A stretch of 11,278 nucleotides of DNA from CAZUNB01 sp044227985 (GTDB lineage Bacteria; Patescibacteriota; Saccharimonadia; Saccharimonadales; JAGPDM01), in contig JBGAVT010000024.1 in assembly GCA_044227985.1 (NCBI GenBank), positions 1 through 11,278 on the forward strand, in the 5' to 3' direction. Positions 1 to 6,496 of the stretch are shown here, one piece after another. Within the stretch, counting starts at the first letter, position 1. Each line of letters opens with the position of its first letter. Below the pieces are notes generated by a model. That model saw only the letters and a program-made list of their open reading frames with translations, had not been told where the DNA came from and made no database searches. Made by a program: the position numbers and the translations under genes.

Positions 1-1
1 C

Positions 2-328
2 CGTGTCGGTCGGAGTGAGCACAGGAGCTATTGTTTTATTGTTCCAAGTAACGACAAATTTATCAGCAAACGGTTGAAAGCCATGGCGACGACTTCAGAC
101 GGGTTTGCATTAGCCGAACTAGACTTGCAGCTTCGTGGTGCTGGCGCACTGTATGGAACCCAGCAATCAGGTCAGATTAATCTCAACTTCGCGAGCCTTA
201 CTGATGTAAAGCAGATTGCTCGAGCTAAGCAAATTTTTACGAAATTTATTAAGCAATATAATATCGATGATTACCAGGAATTAAAACAAGCTGCGATAAA
301 TGCTCGGAGCATAGTACAATTAAACTAA
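2..328 (+). CDS. recG: ATP-dependent DNA helicase RecG, C-terminal end (partial)
   Basis: RecG is a superfamily 2 helicase that remodels stalled replication forks and Holliday junctions. Only the last 108 residues lie in the window; the reading frame is open to the left edge. It opens with RVGRSEHRSYCF, the end of helicase motif VI (family form QLRGRVGR), and continues with RLKAMATTSDGFALAELDL and LRGAGALYGTQQSGQ, matching the family pattern of RLK/RIM, then DGF.IAE.DL, then LRGPG..LGT.QSG. This block follows motif VI in RecG and carries the conserved helical-hairpin region. The gene ends with TAA nine bases before the next gene, so the two are probably co-transcribed. The related helicase Mfd shares part of this motif, but the short tail ending about 60 residues after QQSG fits RecG. 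An ATG inside the fragment is not the true start. Confidence 0.93.
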   Translation, partial: RVGRSEHRSYCFIVPSNDKFISKRLKAMATTSDGFALAELDLQLRGAGALYGTQQSGQINLNFASLTDVKQIARAKQIFTKFIKQYNIDDYQELKQAAINARSIVQLN

Positions 329-337
329 GTAACTATT

Positions 338-1147
338 ATGTACGCAGGATTTTTAACACACAAACACACATCAAATTTTCTTGGCGCACACCAGCGTTTA
401 GATAAAATTGCTTACCGAATTTTACGAGAGCACATTTCAGCCGACAAATTTCCTGAACTAAAAGCTCTCTATCGGTTCGAGGGAGTTGATGGACCTGATG
501 GTATCAAAATGAAATCACCGAGCCAAAATGAATTGTGGCACTATGTTGATCCGTATGATGAGACTGATACTAAGCTAACAGATATTCTTGAGCTACAAAT
601 CAAGCTGCTAGCAACTGCTCTGTTTGAGCGAAACGTTGAGCGTGCAGCCTTCGAAGCAGCTTGGTTAGCACACGGCATTGTCGATGGGCTGACTCCAGCA
701 CACCAATTCCCTTACGAAGAGGCTATGACTGCTGCGACTGGCTTGGTTGGGAGCGAGCGAACGTCCAAGTCTAAGAAGATTATTGCTCGGGGGGATAGTA
801 AGATCGATACACTCAGCCGCAATTGGAAAATCTGGGGAACAAAAGGTCTGATGGTCTCGCACCACGGTTTCGAGATTGGTGTGGCAACGATTATCTGGCC
901 TCGTAGTTTTAGTAACCTTCATATGAGCGATGCTCGCTTGCAGGCACGGCTTGAGCAGTCATATACTGAAAATTTTAAGCAAGCAGTCGACGAAATTGCC
1001 AAGCTGCATATGTATGAAAGGTTTATTCGTCGCGGGTGGAATACTGCACTTGCACGTGATACTCGAGAAACCCTTGTACCGACAATAGTCTCGGTGATTA
1101 CTGAGGCTTGGTACCGTGCGGTAGTTATGGCTCGAGAGGGCTCATGA
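338..1147 (+). CDS. Predicted zinc-dependent phospholipase C / S1-P1 nuclease-fold protein, apparently cytoplasmic
   Basis: This 269-residue protein has no obvious close namesake, but its His/Asp/Glu pattern fits the zinc-dependent phospholipase C and S1/P1 nuclease fold. Compared with Bacillus cereus PLC (ligands H14, D55, H69, H118, D122, H128, H142, E146, from memory), I see H18 in AHQRLD, D54 and H68 (same 14-residue spacing, in WHYVDP), H112, D116 and H122 in AHGIVDGLTPAHQ (same HxxxDxxxxxH spacing), and H175 and E179 in SHHGFE (same HxxxE). The substrate could be a phosphodiester or phosphomonoester and is unknown. Secreted members use a mature N-terminal Trp as a ligand; here there is no signal peptide and no such Trp, so it is probably intracellular. 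It starts 9 bases after recG without a Shine-Dalgarno, and its TGA overlaps the rsmD start in ATGA. It may instead be a non-enzymatic relative. Confidence 0.72.
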   Translation: MYAGFLTHKHTSNFLGAHQRLDKIAYRILREHISADKFPELKALYRFEGVDGPDGIKMKSPSQNELWHYVDPYDETDTKLTDILELQIKLLATALFERNVERAAFEAAWLAHGIVDGLTPAHQFPYEEAMTAATGLVGSERTSKSKKIIARGDSKIDTLSRNWKIWGTKGLMVSHHGFEIGVATIIWPRSFSNLHMSDARLQARLEQSYTENFKQAVDEIAKLHMYERFIRRGWNTALARDTRETLVPTIVSVITEAWYRAVVMAREGS

Positions 1148-1689
1148 GAATAATTTCAGGAAAATTCAAAAACCTGAAACTTATTGAGCCAAAATTCGGT
1201 GGCGTCACTCATCCTATGAGCGAAAAAATCAGAGGTGCGATTTTCAATATCTTAGGGGACCTTACTGGAAAATCCGTTTTAGATGCTTATGCCGGTAGTG
1301 GGGCGCTCGGAATTGAAGCGCTCAGTAGAGGTGCAAAATCAGTTCTATTTATCGAAAAGCACACGTCGGCATTCAAGGTGTTGCAACAAAATGTATCGTT
1401 GGTGCGAAACCAAAGTAGAAATGCCGATATCAAAGTCTTGAAATCCGACAATCAGCCATGGGCTAATAAAAACAAAAAAACATTTGATATTATCTTCCTT
1501 GATCCACCCTTCAAAGAATTTTCAGAGAAGGCTGTGGAAAACTTAAGTAAGAATGTAAACAAGAGCGGAATTGTGGTATTATCTACAGCGGGTAGTGTGG
1601 AGGCGCCATTCATTGATGGAGTTGTTGTGGTAGATACTCGATCTTACGGTGATGCAGCGCTTCACATATACCAAAGAGACGCCGGCTAG
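1144..1689 (+). CDS. rsmD: 16S rRNA (guanine966-N2)-methyltransferase RsmD
   Basis: RsmD transfers a methyl group from S-adenosylmethionine to N2 of G966 in 16S rRNA during 30S assembly. The 181-residue protein starts with MRIISGKFKNLKL (family form RIIGG..rgr.L), followed by THPMSEKIRGAIFNIL at about 23-38 (family RPT....REALFNiL). The SAM-binding motif I is DAYAGSGALGIEALSRGA at 47-64, and the catalytic motif IV is DPPF at 120-123. Length matches the family. An in-frame ATG 36 bases upstream exists, but the homologous N-terminus begins at 1144. That ATG overlaps the TGA of the previous gene as ATGA, which suggests translational coupling. A terminator hairpin overlaps the stop codon, so this is the last gene of the recG cluster. 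Confidence 0.94.
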   Translation: MRIISGKFKNLKLIEPKFGGVTHPMSEKIRGAIFNILGDLTGKSVLDAYAGSGALGIEALSRGAKSVLFIEKHTSAFKVLQQNVSLVRNQSRNADIKVLKSDNQPWANKNKKTFDIIFLDPPFKEFSEKAVENLSKNVNKSGIVVLSTAGSVEAPFIDGVVVVDTRSYGDAALHIYQRDAG

Positions 1690-1708
1690 TCTGGCGTCTC
1701 ATTGTTTT
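1676..1708 (+). terminator. Intrinsic terminator of rsmD, overlapping its stop codon
   Basis: GAGACGCC (1676-1683) pairs perfectly with GGCGTCTC (1693-1700), and one G-U and one G-C pair can extend the stem inward around a 5-base loop. The downstream ATTGTTTT gives a short U-rich tail. The last codons and stop of rsmD lie in the 5' arm and loop, so the gene ends inside its own terminator. Confidence 0.78.
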
Positions 1709-1746
1709 AAACATAAAATTATATAGCAGATATACGACTATTTTAG

Positions 1747-1752
1747 TATACT
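1747..1752 (+). promoter_or_regulatory. -10 element for tRNA-Leu
   Basis: TATACT lies 15 bases before the first base of the mature tRNA, leaving room for a short 5' leader to be removed by RNase P. No good -35 hexamer is visible 16-18 bases upstream; the region is AT-rich. Confidence 0.45.
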
Positions 1753-1767
1753 AAGCTAGCTGTCCTT

Positions 1768-1852
1768 GCCGGGATGGTGGAATTGGTAGACACGCGTGCC
1801 TTAGGAGCACGTGCCGTAAGGTGTGGAGGTTCGAGTCCTCTTCCCGGCACCA
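1768..1852 (+). tRNA. tRNA-Leu (anticodon UAG, reads CUA and related CUN codons)
   Basis: The cloverleaf can be drawn completely. The acceptor stem is GCCGGGA (1768-1774) with TCCCGGC (1842-1848). The D stem is GTG/CAC, and the anticodon stem is CGTGC/GCACG (1795-1799 and 1807-1811). The 7-base loop CTTAGGA has anticodon TAG at 1802-1804. A long class II variable arm (1812-1824) is typical of Leu. The T stem is GGAGG/CCTCT with loop TTCGAGT. The discriminator base is A1849, as expected for Leu, and CCA is encoded at 1850-1852. Confidence 0.97.
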
Positions 1853-1889
1853 AAGTAAATACCGCCTTCGGGCGGTTTTTACTTTGGTT
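1849..1889 (+). terminator. Intrinsic terminator of tRNA-Leu that includes the tRNA's ACCA tail
   Basis: The core is ACCGCC-TTCG-GGCGGT (1861-1876), a GC-rich stem with a stable TTCG tetraloop and a T run behind it. The pairing extends outward with one T-T mismatch, so that ACCAAAGTAAA (1849-1859) pairs with TTTACTTTGGT (1878-1888), about 18 positions in all. The encoded discriminator base and CCA of the tRNA are thus part of the hairpin before 3' processing. A second T run follows the outer stem. Confidence 0.85.
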
Positions 1890-1901
1890 TTGGAAAAATC
1901 T

Positions 1902-1921
1902 TCGAACCGAAAAAGGTTCGA
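1902..1921 (+). repeat. Short hairpin carrying the tRNA T-arm 8-mer AGGTTCGA
   Basis: TCGAACC (1902-1908) and GGTTCGA (1915-1921) form a 7-bp hairpin with loop GAAAAA. The right arm with its preceding base, AGGTTCGA, is identical to bases 1827-1834 of the tRNA-Leu T arm. No T run follows, so it is not a classical terminator; function unknown. Confidence 0.55.
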
Positions 1922-1957
1922 TAATCGTCAACTCTGTGATTTTACAATTTCTAGCGA

Positions 1958-1992
1958 GATGTTTAACTATGACGAAGTCATAATTTAACATC
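1958..1992. repeat. 35-bp imperfect inverted repeat between tRNA-Leu and the FabG-like SDR
   Basis: The 16-base arms at 1958-1973 and 1977-1992 are inverted copies with two mismatches and a GAA spacer. It lies at the meeting point of plus-strand tRNA transcription and the minus-strand SDR gene. Neither side has a clear T run, so it may be a processing or transcript-end stabilising hairpin rather than an intrinsic terminator. The rest of 1890-2023 shows nothing else I can name. Confidence 0.55.
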
Positions 1993-2023
1993 GAGTGTTT
2001 GTCCTCTAAGACACTTCTGAAAA

Positions 2024-2755
2024 CTACTTGCCAGCCAACCCATAACCACCATCAACAATAAGTGTTTGACCGGTTACAAAACTAGAATCATCGCTAATTA
2101 AGAACAAGAGTGCTGCAGCAATTTCCTTTGGCTCAGCAACCCTGCCAAGCAATGCGCTATTGGCTTGTTTTCGGACGCTATCATTCCAAGTTTTTGCCAT
2201 ATCGGTATTCGTGAATCCAGGAGCAACTGCATTAACACGAATGACTGGAGCAAATTCTTTGGCAAGCGCTGAGGTCAGTCCAGTGATTGAGACTTTAGAA
2301 ATCGAGTATGACATTCCACGATTCGAAACTAATTGGTTAATTCCTCGTATTGAAGAAACATTAGCGATTGAGCCATTTCCTTGTCTTTGCATTATCGGAA
2401 TGACGGCTTGACAGAAATTAACCGTACCTAGAACATTTGTCTCAAACTCCTCTTTCCAATCCTCATTTTCCATTTCAAGAAAAGGTTTGAATCTTGCAAT
2501 CCCAGCAGAGTTCACGAGTCCATCAATCTGACCAAATTCCTCAACTACAGTTTTGACCGCATCAACGACGGCTGATCTGTCGGAAACATCGCAGAAAATC
2601 TTAAAAGCATTTAACTCATCTGCTATCTTTCTTAATTCTTCGCTGTCACTACGACCATGAACAGTAACCTTAGCACCACGACTATGCGCCAATCGTGCAG
2701 TCGCGGCACCAATACCTCGTGATGATCCTGTAATCAATATAATTTTATTTTTCAT
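2024..2755 (-). CDS. SDR-family oxidoreductase, FabG-like
   Basis: This is a classical short-chain dehydrogenase/reductase that would reduce or oxidise a carbonyl/alcohol with NAD(P)(H). Numbering from the upstream ATG, the nucleotide-binding motif TGSSRGIG is at 10-17, CDV at 57-59 contacts the adenine, and NSAG at 83-86 replaces the usual NNAG. The catalytic set is Ser136, Tyr151 and Lys155 (YSISK), and VAPGFTNT at 178-185 and VTGQTLIVDGG near the C-terminus are typical of FabG and glucose-dehydrogenase-like enzymes. At 243-244 residues it is of normal length. Two ATG codons are adjacent; AGGAG lies 2 bases before the first and 5 before the second, so I chose the second (2755). It stands alone, divergent from the acetyltransferase. 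FabG function is doubtful because no fatty-acid genes are nearby; the substrate is unknown. Confidence 0.9.
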   Translation of the reverse strand: MKNKIILITGSSRGIGAATARLAHSRGAKVTVHGRSDSEELRKIADELNAFKIFCDVSDRSAVVDAVKTVVEEFGQIDGLVNSAGIARFKPFLEMENEDWKEEFETNVLGTVNFCQAVIPIMQRQGNGSIANVSSIRGINQLVSNRGMSYSISKVSITGLTSALAKEFAPVIRVNAVAPGFTNTDMAKTWNDSVRKQANSALLGRVAEPKEIAAALLFLISDDSSFVTGQTLIVDGGYGLAGK

Positions 2756-2779
2756 CATTTCTCCTAATCTATTGATTAA

Positions 2780-2809
2780 ATCATATCATCTTGCAATCGC
2801 AGTTGTTCA
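2780..2809 (-). promoter_or_regulatory. Candidate promoter of the FabG-like SDR
   Basis: On the minus strand TGAACA (2809-2804) and TATGAT (2785-2780) are separated by 18 bases, 21-25 bases before the gene start. The -35 overlaps that of the divergent acetyltransferase promoter. Confidence 0.4.
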
Positions 2810-2833
2810 GACGTTTAAGAATTGATGTATAAT
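2803..2833 (+). promoter_or_regulatory. Candidate promoter of the GNAT gene
   Basis: A perfect -10, TATAAT (2828-2833), is preceded by TG. The best -35 is TTGTTC (2803-2808) at a long 19-base spacing. The predicted leader of about 16 bases contains AGCTC/GAGCT (2836-2840 and 2849-2853), a small hairpin ending just before the ATG. Confidence 0.5.
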
Positions 2834-2855
2834 TCAGCTCATAGCAGAGAGCTAA

Positions 2856-3329
2856 ATGAAATTTTCAATTAGAAAAGCAAAAGCAGACGACTATAGTGCG
2901 ATTATACAATTTGCTATAGACCTGGCTGTTCTTGAGGGCTACGATTCGGGGGTTGTAAAGAATAATACAGAAAAGATGATTGCTGAAAGAGATTTATTTT
3001 TCTGCAATATCTCCGTCGACGAAAATAATGAAATTATAGGATTAGTTATTTTCTTTTACGTTTATTATACGTGGGTCGGAAAATCACTTTATATCGATGA
3101 TTTATTTGTACGGGAAGAGTTCCGGAGTCAGGGGGTCGGAAAAAGCTTGCTTGATACAGTCTTCGTCTTTGCTAATGATAACGGTTGCTCTCGACTGAGA
3201 TGGCAAGTAGCGAAATCAAATCCTCAAGCAGTTGAGTATTATCACAAAATAGGTGCAGACGTCGATGAGAATTGGATGAACTGTGATTTTGATGCAAATG
3301 GTATTACCGCGCGAGCTAATCGTATTTAA
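2856..3329 (+). CDS. GNAT N-acetyltransferase, spermidine/spermine acetyltransferase (SSAT)-like
   Basis: This 157-residue protein should transfer an acetyl group from acetyl-CoA to an amine. The order of elements matches the SSAT/diamine acetyltransferase branch: FFYVYYTWVGKSLYIDDLFV at about 66-85 (SSAT form FYYTYD.WIGK.LYLEDFFV), the acetyl-CoA pyrophosphate-binding motif RSQGVGKSLL at 90-99 (RxxGxG), and SNPQAVEYYHKIGA at 121-134, whose Tyr128/129 corresponds to the general-acid tyrosine of SSAT. The substrate could be a polyamine or another small amine; sequence alone does not settle it. No strong Shine-Dalgarno is present (GAGAG only, in a small hairpin). Its TAA overlaps the stop codon of the convergent thiN gene by two bases (4-bp gene overlap counting outer bases), with no terminator between them. 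Confidence 0.9.
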   Translation: MKFSIRKAKADDYSAIIQFAIDLAVLEGYDSGVVKNNTEKMIAERDLFFCNISVDENNEIIGLVIFFYVYYTWVGKSLYIDDLFVREEFRSQGVGKSLLDTVFVFANDNGCSRLRWQVAKSNPQAVEYYHKIGADVDENWMNCDFDANGITARANRI

Positions 3330-4006
3330 AAATTCCTATACTCAACTATTAAGAAACTACCTAACTTGATCTCAATAATAGCTTCTGTTGCAATCAATTG
3401 ATTACTGATACCGGCATTGGTGTCCATTTTCATTTCATGTTTTGCTGGATCGTATTTTAATCCTGAAGATGACTTAACTACAACCTCACCGTTAATCGGA
3501 ATCAGCGATACTTTCTGACCGATTTCTCCGTGAATTTCTATCGTTCCCGTCTGATATGAAATCCGTTGTTTCTGGCTGATTATCTGTAAATCAACATTAG
3601 CATACTTTGGTTTAGTAAGTTGAAAAATAGTACCAATCATATGATCCATTTCATCGCCAATTGTATTTACCAGACATATCGAGCTAGCACCAACGCGAAT
3701 TGCGTGGTCGATGCCGAGCTCTGTATCTAGAAAGTATTTGTCGGTTGGGTATTTATAGTAATCAACGCCATCAACTCTAATTGCTTTTGGTTGGTTGCTA
3801 GGTTTTGCGTCCAGTACTACTTTAGGTAGCGTTTTGGCAGAATCAAAATCACCAACCACGATATGTGGTTTTAGTCCAAGCTGATAAACCATTTCAATAC
3901 CGCCATCACAAGCAATAATTACGTCCGATTGGGAGATTTCTGATTTTACATACTGGCAATTTTCGAGATTACCGTTCACAAACACATAGGCTGTTCTATT
4001 TTTCAT
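3326..4006 (-). CDS. thiN: Thiamine pyrophosphokinase
   Basis: TPK converts thiamine and ATP to thiamine diphosphate and AMP in the cytoplasm. The 226-residue protein has ACDGG at 32-36, GDFDS at 52-56 (Mg/ATP aspartates), PTDKYFLDTELGID at 87-100, GDEMDH at 117-122 and GLKYDP at 182-187, followed by GISN at 199-202 of the thiamine-binding domain. Compared with the family patterns KDxTDxE and GGRxDH, the first Asp and Thr of the first are Tyr91 and Leu93 and the Arg of the second is Met120, while Asp94, Glu96, Asp121 and His122 remain. GGAGA sits 4 bases before the ATG, inside the end of the permease gene, which it overlaps by 11 bp. As the last gene of the riboswitch operon it points to thiamine as the transported compound. 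Activity is likely but the altered residues leave some doubt. Confidence 0.9.
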   Translation of the reverse strand: MKNRTAYVFVNGNLENCQYVKSEISQSDVIIACDGGIEMVYQLGLKPHIVVGDFDSAKTLPKVVLDAKPSNQPKAIRVDGVDYYKYPTDKYFLDTELGIDHAIRVGASSICLVNTIGDEMDHMIGTIFQLTKPKYANVDLQIISQKQRISYQTGTIEIHGEIGQKVSLIPINGEVVVKSSSGLKYDPAKHEMKMDTNAGISNQLIATEAIIEIKLGSFLIVEYRNF

Positions 4007-4751
4007 AGCTTCTCCACGAAAGTACTGATTTTTCTACGACTATAACTACGCCTACACTGAGTAGTGTCAGACCGACGATTGTTGCGACAGTAGCAAACAT
4101 TAAAGCTGTAGCTCGTGAATTTGCGGATGTTTGTAGTAGAATGCCAAGCCCTTTGTAGGCGCCGACATATTCACCGACAACTGCTCCGCTGACGCTGTAA
4201 ATCGCAGCTAACTTTAATCCAGAAAAAAACTGGGGCATGCTAGCAGGAAAATTAATATAGCGTAGTGCTTGTAGTCGGCTCACTCCAAGACTCTTTCCAT
4301 AATCTATTAGGTGCTGTGGTGTGTCGAGCAGTCCGTCGCTAAATGTCGCGGTAATAGGGAAGAAAGAATATATAACAACAACTATTATTTTTGGCAAAAT
4401 CCCAAAGCCAAACCATAGAATAAGAAGTGGAGCAAGTGCGATTATCGGGATGATGTGCGAGACAACTAATACTGGATACAATGCACGTCTAAGCGGTTTT
4501 GAAAAATATAATACAATACTGGCTGCGATGCCTAGAATTAAAGCAATCATAATTCCGAGCATGACTTCGAGCATAGTGTAGGCAGCGTGGACGATTATTT
4601 CACTACGATAGTTTATAAAGGCATGGAGAACTGAACTCGGCGGCGGAAGGATGGAGCTGCGAATTAAACCAAGTGCGTTAACCAATTCGAAACAAGTCAG
4701 GATAACCAGAAAAAGAATTATTGAAGACAAATATTTTTTTAAAAATTTCAT
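3996..4751 (-). CDS. thiX: ABC transporter permease for thiamine or a thiamine precursor
   Basis: This 251-residue membrane protein belongs to the SsuC/TauC/ThiX (BPD_transp_1) permease family. About six hydrophobic segments are visible, near 9-27, 57-82, 90-113, 121-137, 183-199 and 216-239. ILPPPSSVLHAF at 34-45 is the usual N-terminal signature. The EAA loop that docks onto the ATPase is DYGKSLGVSRLQALRYINFP at 150-169, carrying the invariant Gly and the Pro of the family form. Its ATG overlaps the ATPase stop codon as TAATG with no Shine-Dalgarno, so translation probably reinitiates, and its end overlaps thiN. It would form a homodimeric channel with the ThiZ ATPase and ThiY binding protein. 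The family alone would also allow nitrate, sulfonate or taurine; the riboswitch and thiN decide for thiamine-type substrates. Confidence 0.92.
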   Translation of the reverse strand: MKFLKKYLSSIILFLVILTCFELVNALGLIRSSILPPPSSVLHAFINYRSEIIVHAAYTMLEVMLGIMIALILGIAASIVLYFSKPLRRALYPVLVVSHIIPIIALAPLLILWFGFGILPKIIVVVIYSFFPITATFSDGLLDTPQHLIDYGKSLGVSRLQALRYINFPASMPQFFSGLKLAAIYSVSGAVVGEYVGAYKGLGILLQTSANSRATALMFATVATIVGLTLLSVGVVIVVEKSVLSWRSYEK

Positions 4752-5461
4752 TATAGTAATAACTTTTCTAGTTTTTCTTCAATAGCGATATTCTCTTTGA
4801 TATTTATTTTGCTCTTACCAGAGCTAATTCTGAAGTCGGCAACTATTGAGCCTGGTCGTGATTTCATGGCTAAGATACCGTTGCTCAGGAAGACAGCTTC
4901 GCGAATATCATGAGATACGCAAAGTATTGTCATTTTTTCTTTCTTCCAAACTCCGAGCAACCATTTCTGTAAGTCTCGTCTGGTGATTGCGTCAAGCGAT
5001 GAGAACGGCTCGTCCAACAACAATAACTCCGGTGAGCGAAGTATAGCACCTATAATAGAGAGTTTTTGCTGCATCCCACCAGATAACTGCGACGGATAGT
5101 AGTCAACGAAATCGGTAAGCCTAAATTGTTCAAGTAATGACATGATCTTCTCTGATAAATTCGGAGTATTAGTTTTGGTAATTTTATCAGCAAATTCTAG
5201 ATTCTGCTGTACGTTCAGCCAAGGCATCAAACTATTTTTCTGCGGGACATAAGCTACTAAGCTCGGCACAGAGAATGTCCCCGAGGTCTGCCTGGTAATC
5301 CCAGCTAGTATCTTTAACAAGGTTGATTTTCCACAGCCATTTGGACCAATCAGGCTAGTAAAACTCCCAGCCTGAATTGATCCGTTTACCCCTTTTAGCA
5401 CTTGTAAGTCAGCATAATTCTTAGAAAGATTTTCAAACACAACAATGGTCTTTTTACTCAT
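4751..5461 (-). CDS. thiZ: ABC transporter ATP-binding protein for thiamine or a thiamine precursor
   Basis: The 236-residue ATPase powers import through the neighbouring permease. Walker A is GPNGCGKST at 39-47, the Q-loop Gln is at 74 (YVPQKNSLMPWLNV), the signature is LSGGMQQK at 126-133 (the family form is LSGGMRQR), Walker B is LLLLDEP at 146-152, the D-loop SSLD at 154-157 and the switch His at 184 in SHD. PQ...LMPW.NV is typical of the nitrate/taurine/ThiZ branch. Start and stop codons overlap the neighbours as TAATG on both sides, and there is no Shine-Dalgarno, which implies tightly coupled translation after thiY. Confidence 0.94.
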   Translation of the reverse strand: MSKKTIVVFENLSKNYADLQVLKGVNGSIQAGSFTSLIGPNGCGKSTLLKILAGITRQTSGTFSVPSLVAYVPQKNSLMPWLNVQQNLEFADKITKTNTPNLSEKIMSLLEQFRLTDFVDYYPSQLSGGMQQKLSIIGAILRSPELLLLDEPFSSLDAITRRDLQKWLLGVWKKEKMTILCVSHDIREAVFLSNGILAMKSRPGSIVADFRISSGKSKINIKENIAIEEKLEKLLL

Positions 5462-6492
5462 TATGGTAAAAGTTTGTTGGTGTAGAGTGACTTGTTATCA
5501 AGCGAAGTAATCGGTTTACCTTCTGCGTCGATAATAGCTTTATTTTTCAACATGAAATCCGGATAGTCCGTCCACATCTTCTTGTCTTGGAAGCCCCATG
5601 GTTTGTCGGAAGTTGCATAAACACCAGCAAGATACTTTTGCGAATCAATGACCAATTGTTCGTTTGGAAGGAACTCTTTATCGACTTGTTTTATCAGCAA
5701 TTTAGCAGAATCTTCAGGATTGTCAGCTGCAAACTGATAGCCCTTTTGCGTAGCTTTCATAAGTCGCTTCAATACAGCTTCTTTTTTATCAATAGTTGAT
5801 AGTGAGCTAATCAGATTTGGCGTGTAGTAATCTGGAATTCCTTGATCTTTTGTTAAAAAAGTTTTGATTTTAAATCCATTTTGTTCGGCTTTAATTTTAT
5901 CCCAACCCTCGTAAATCCAGACGAAGTCAACCTGTTTGCTCTCGAGCGCATCCATTAGTCCAGTGTCGACAACTACATTTTTGAACTCTCCTTTTCCACC
6001 AGAATTCTTGATAGCTGCTTTCATGACTGGCTCCTCATAGGCAGTTCCATAGCCCCCGAAAGTCCTACCGTCTAAATCTTTTAGTGATTTGATTCCGGAG
6101 TCTGCTCGAACAGCTATTGAGCTTGTATTGGTCGGTAAGATTGCCGCTATGGAGGTAACAGGAGAGTCCGTGGCTGAGCTGGTGACGATACTTTCAGTAA
6201 AGCTAACGCCAACATCGGCTTTGTTTGTGCCAACCAGTACGTCTGGAGTTGTAGCGCTTGAATATGGCAGTATCTCTAAGTCAATACCCTCATCCTTATA
6301 CCAGCCCTTAGCATCCGCTACATAGAGACCTGTGTGATTCGTGTTTGGGGTCCAATCGAGTGCAAGCGTTATTTTGTCGAGCTTGTCGTTATCTTCAATC
6401 TTCCTATCATCCGATACTGTTTGATAGGCAATGAAGCCTACTACTCCGATGAAAACTACTACTATAATTGCAATAAACGATTGTTTACGCAT
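5461..6492 (-). CDS. thiY: ThiY/NMT1-like solute-binding protein, membrane-anchored, thiamine (precursor) uptake
   Basis: This 343-residue protein is an NMT1/THI5-family (SsuA/THI5-like) binding protein that should capture the substrate outside the membrane. ITLALDWTPNTNHTGLYVA at 41-59 is the hallmark of the ThiY/THI5 group, and GGYGTAYEEP at 146-155 corresponds to the ligand-binding loop. Residues 5-23 form one hydrophobic segment after MRKQ. There is no cysteine in the whole protein, so it is neither a lipoprotein nor a Thi5-type HMP-P synthase with a Cys cluster; an uncleaved N-terminal anchor or a cleaved signal peptide remains. An in-frame ATG 21 bases upstream lies inside the riboswitch; I chose 6492 because GGGAGG precedes it by 4 bases and MRKQ starts a proper signal region. 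The ligand may be thiamine (thiN is in the operon), HMP or formylaminopyrimidine. Confidence 0.92.
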   Translation of the reverse strand: MRKQSFIAIIVVVFIGVVGFIAYQTVSDDRKIEDNDKLDKITLALDWTPNTNHTGLYVADAKGWYKDEGIDLEILPYSSATTPDVLVGTNKADVGVSFTESIVTSSATDSPVTSIAAILPTNTSSIAVRADSGIKSLKDLDGRTFGGYGTAYEEPVMKAAIKNSGGKGEFKNVVVDTGLMDALESKQVDFVWIYEGWDKIKAEQNGFKIKTFLTKDQGIPDYYTPNLISSLSTIDKKEAVLKRLMKATQKGYQFAADNPEDSAKLLIKQVDKEFLPNEQLVIDSQKYLAGVYATSDKPWGFQDKKMWTDYPDFMLKNKAIIDAEGKPITSLDNKSLYTNKLLP

Positions 6493-6496
6493 AAAT

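Noticed and set aside
665..922. Minus-strand open frame of 85 codons inside the zinc-PLC-like gene
   Set aside because: It is the complement of a well-supported gene, without a ribosome site or family features.
1827..1921. 8-bp repeat AGGTTCGA in the tRNA T arm and downstream as a possible attachment-site pair
   Set aside because: Eight bases is too short, the copies are only about 90 bases apart and there is no integrase or mobile cargo.
1743..1991. Open reading frames on both strands across tRNA-Leu
   Set aside because: They are made of the tRNA and its terminator read as codons. Such proteins are a well-known annotation artefact.
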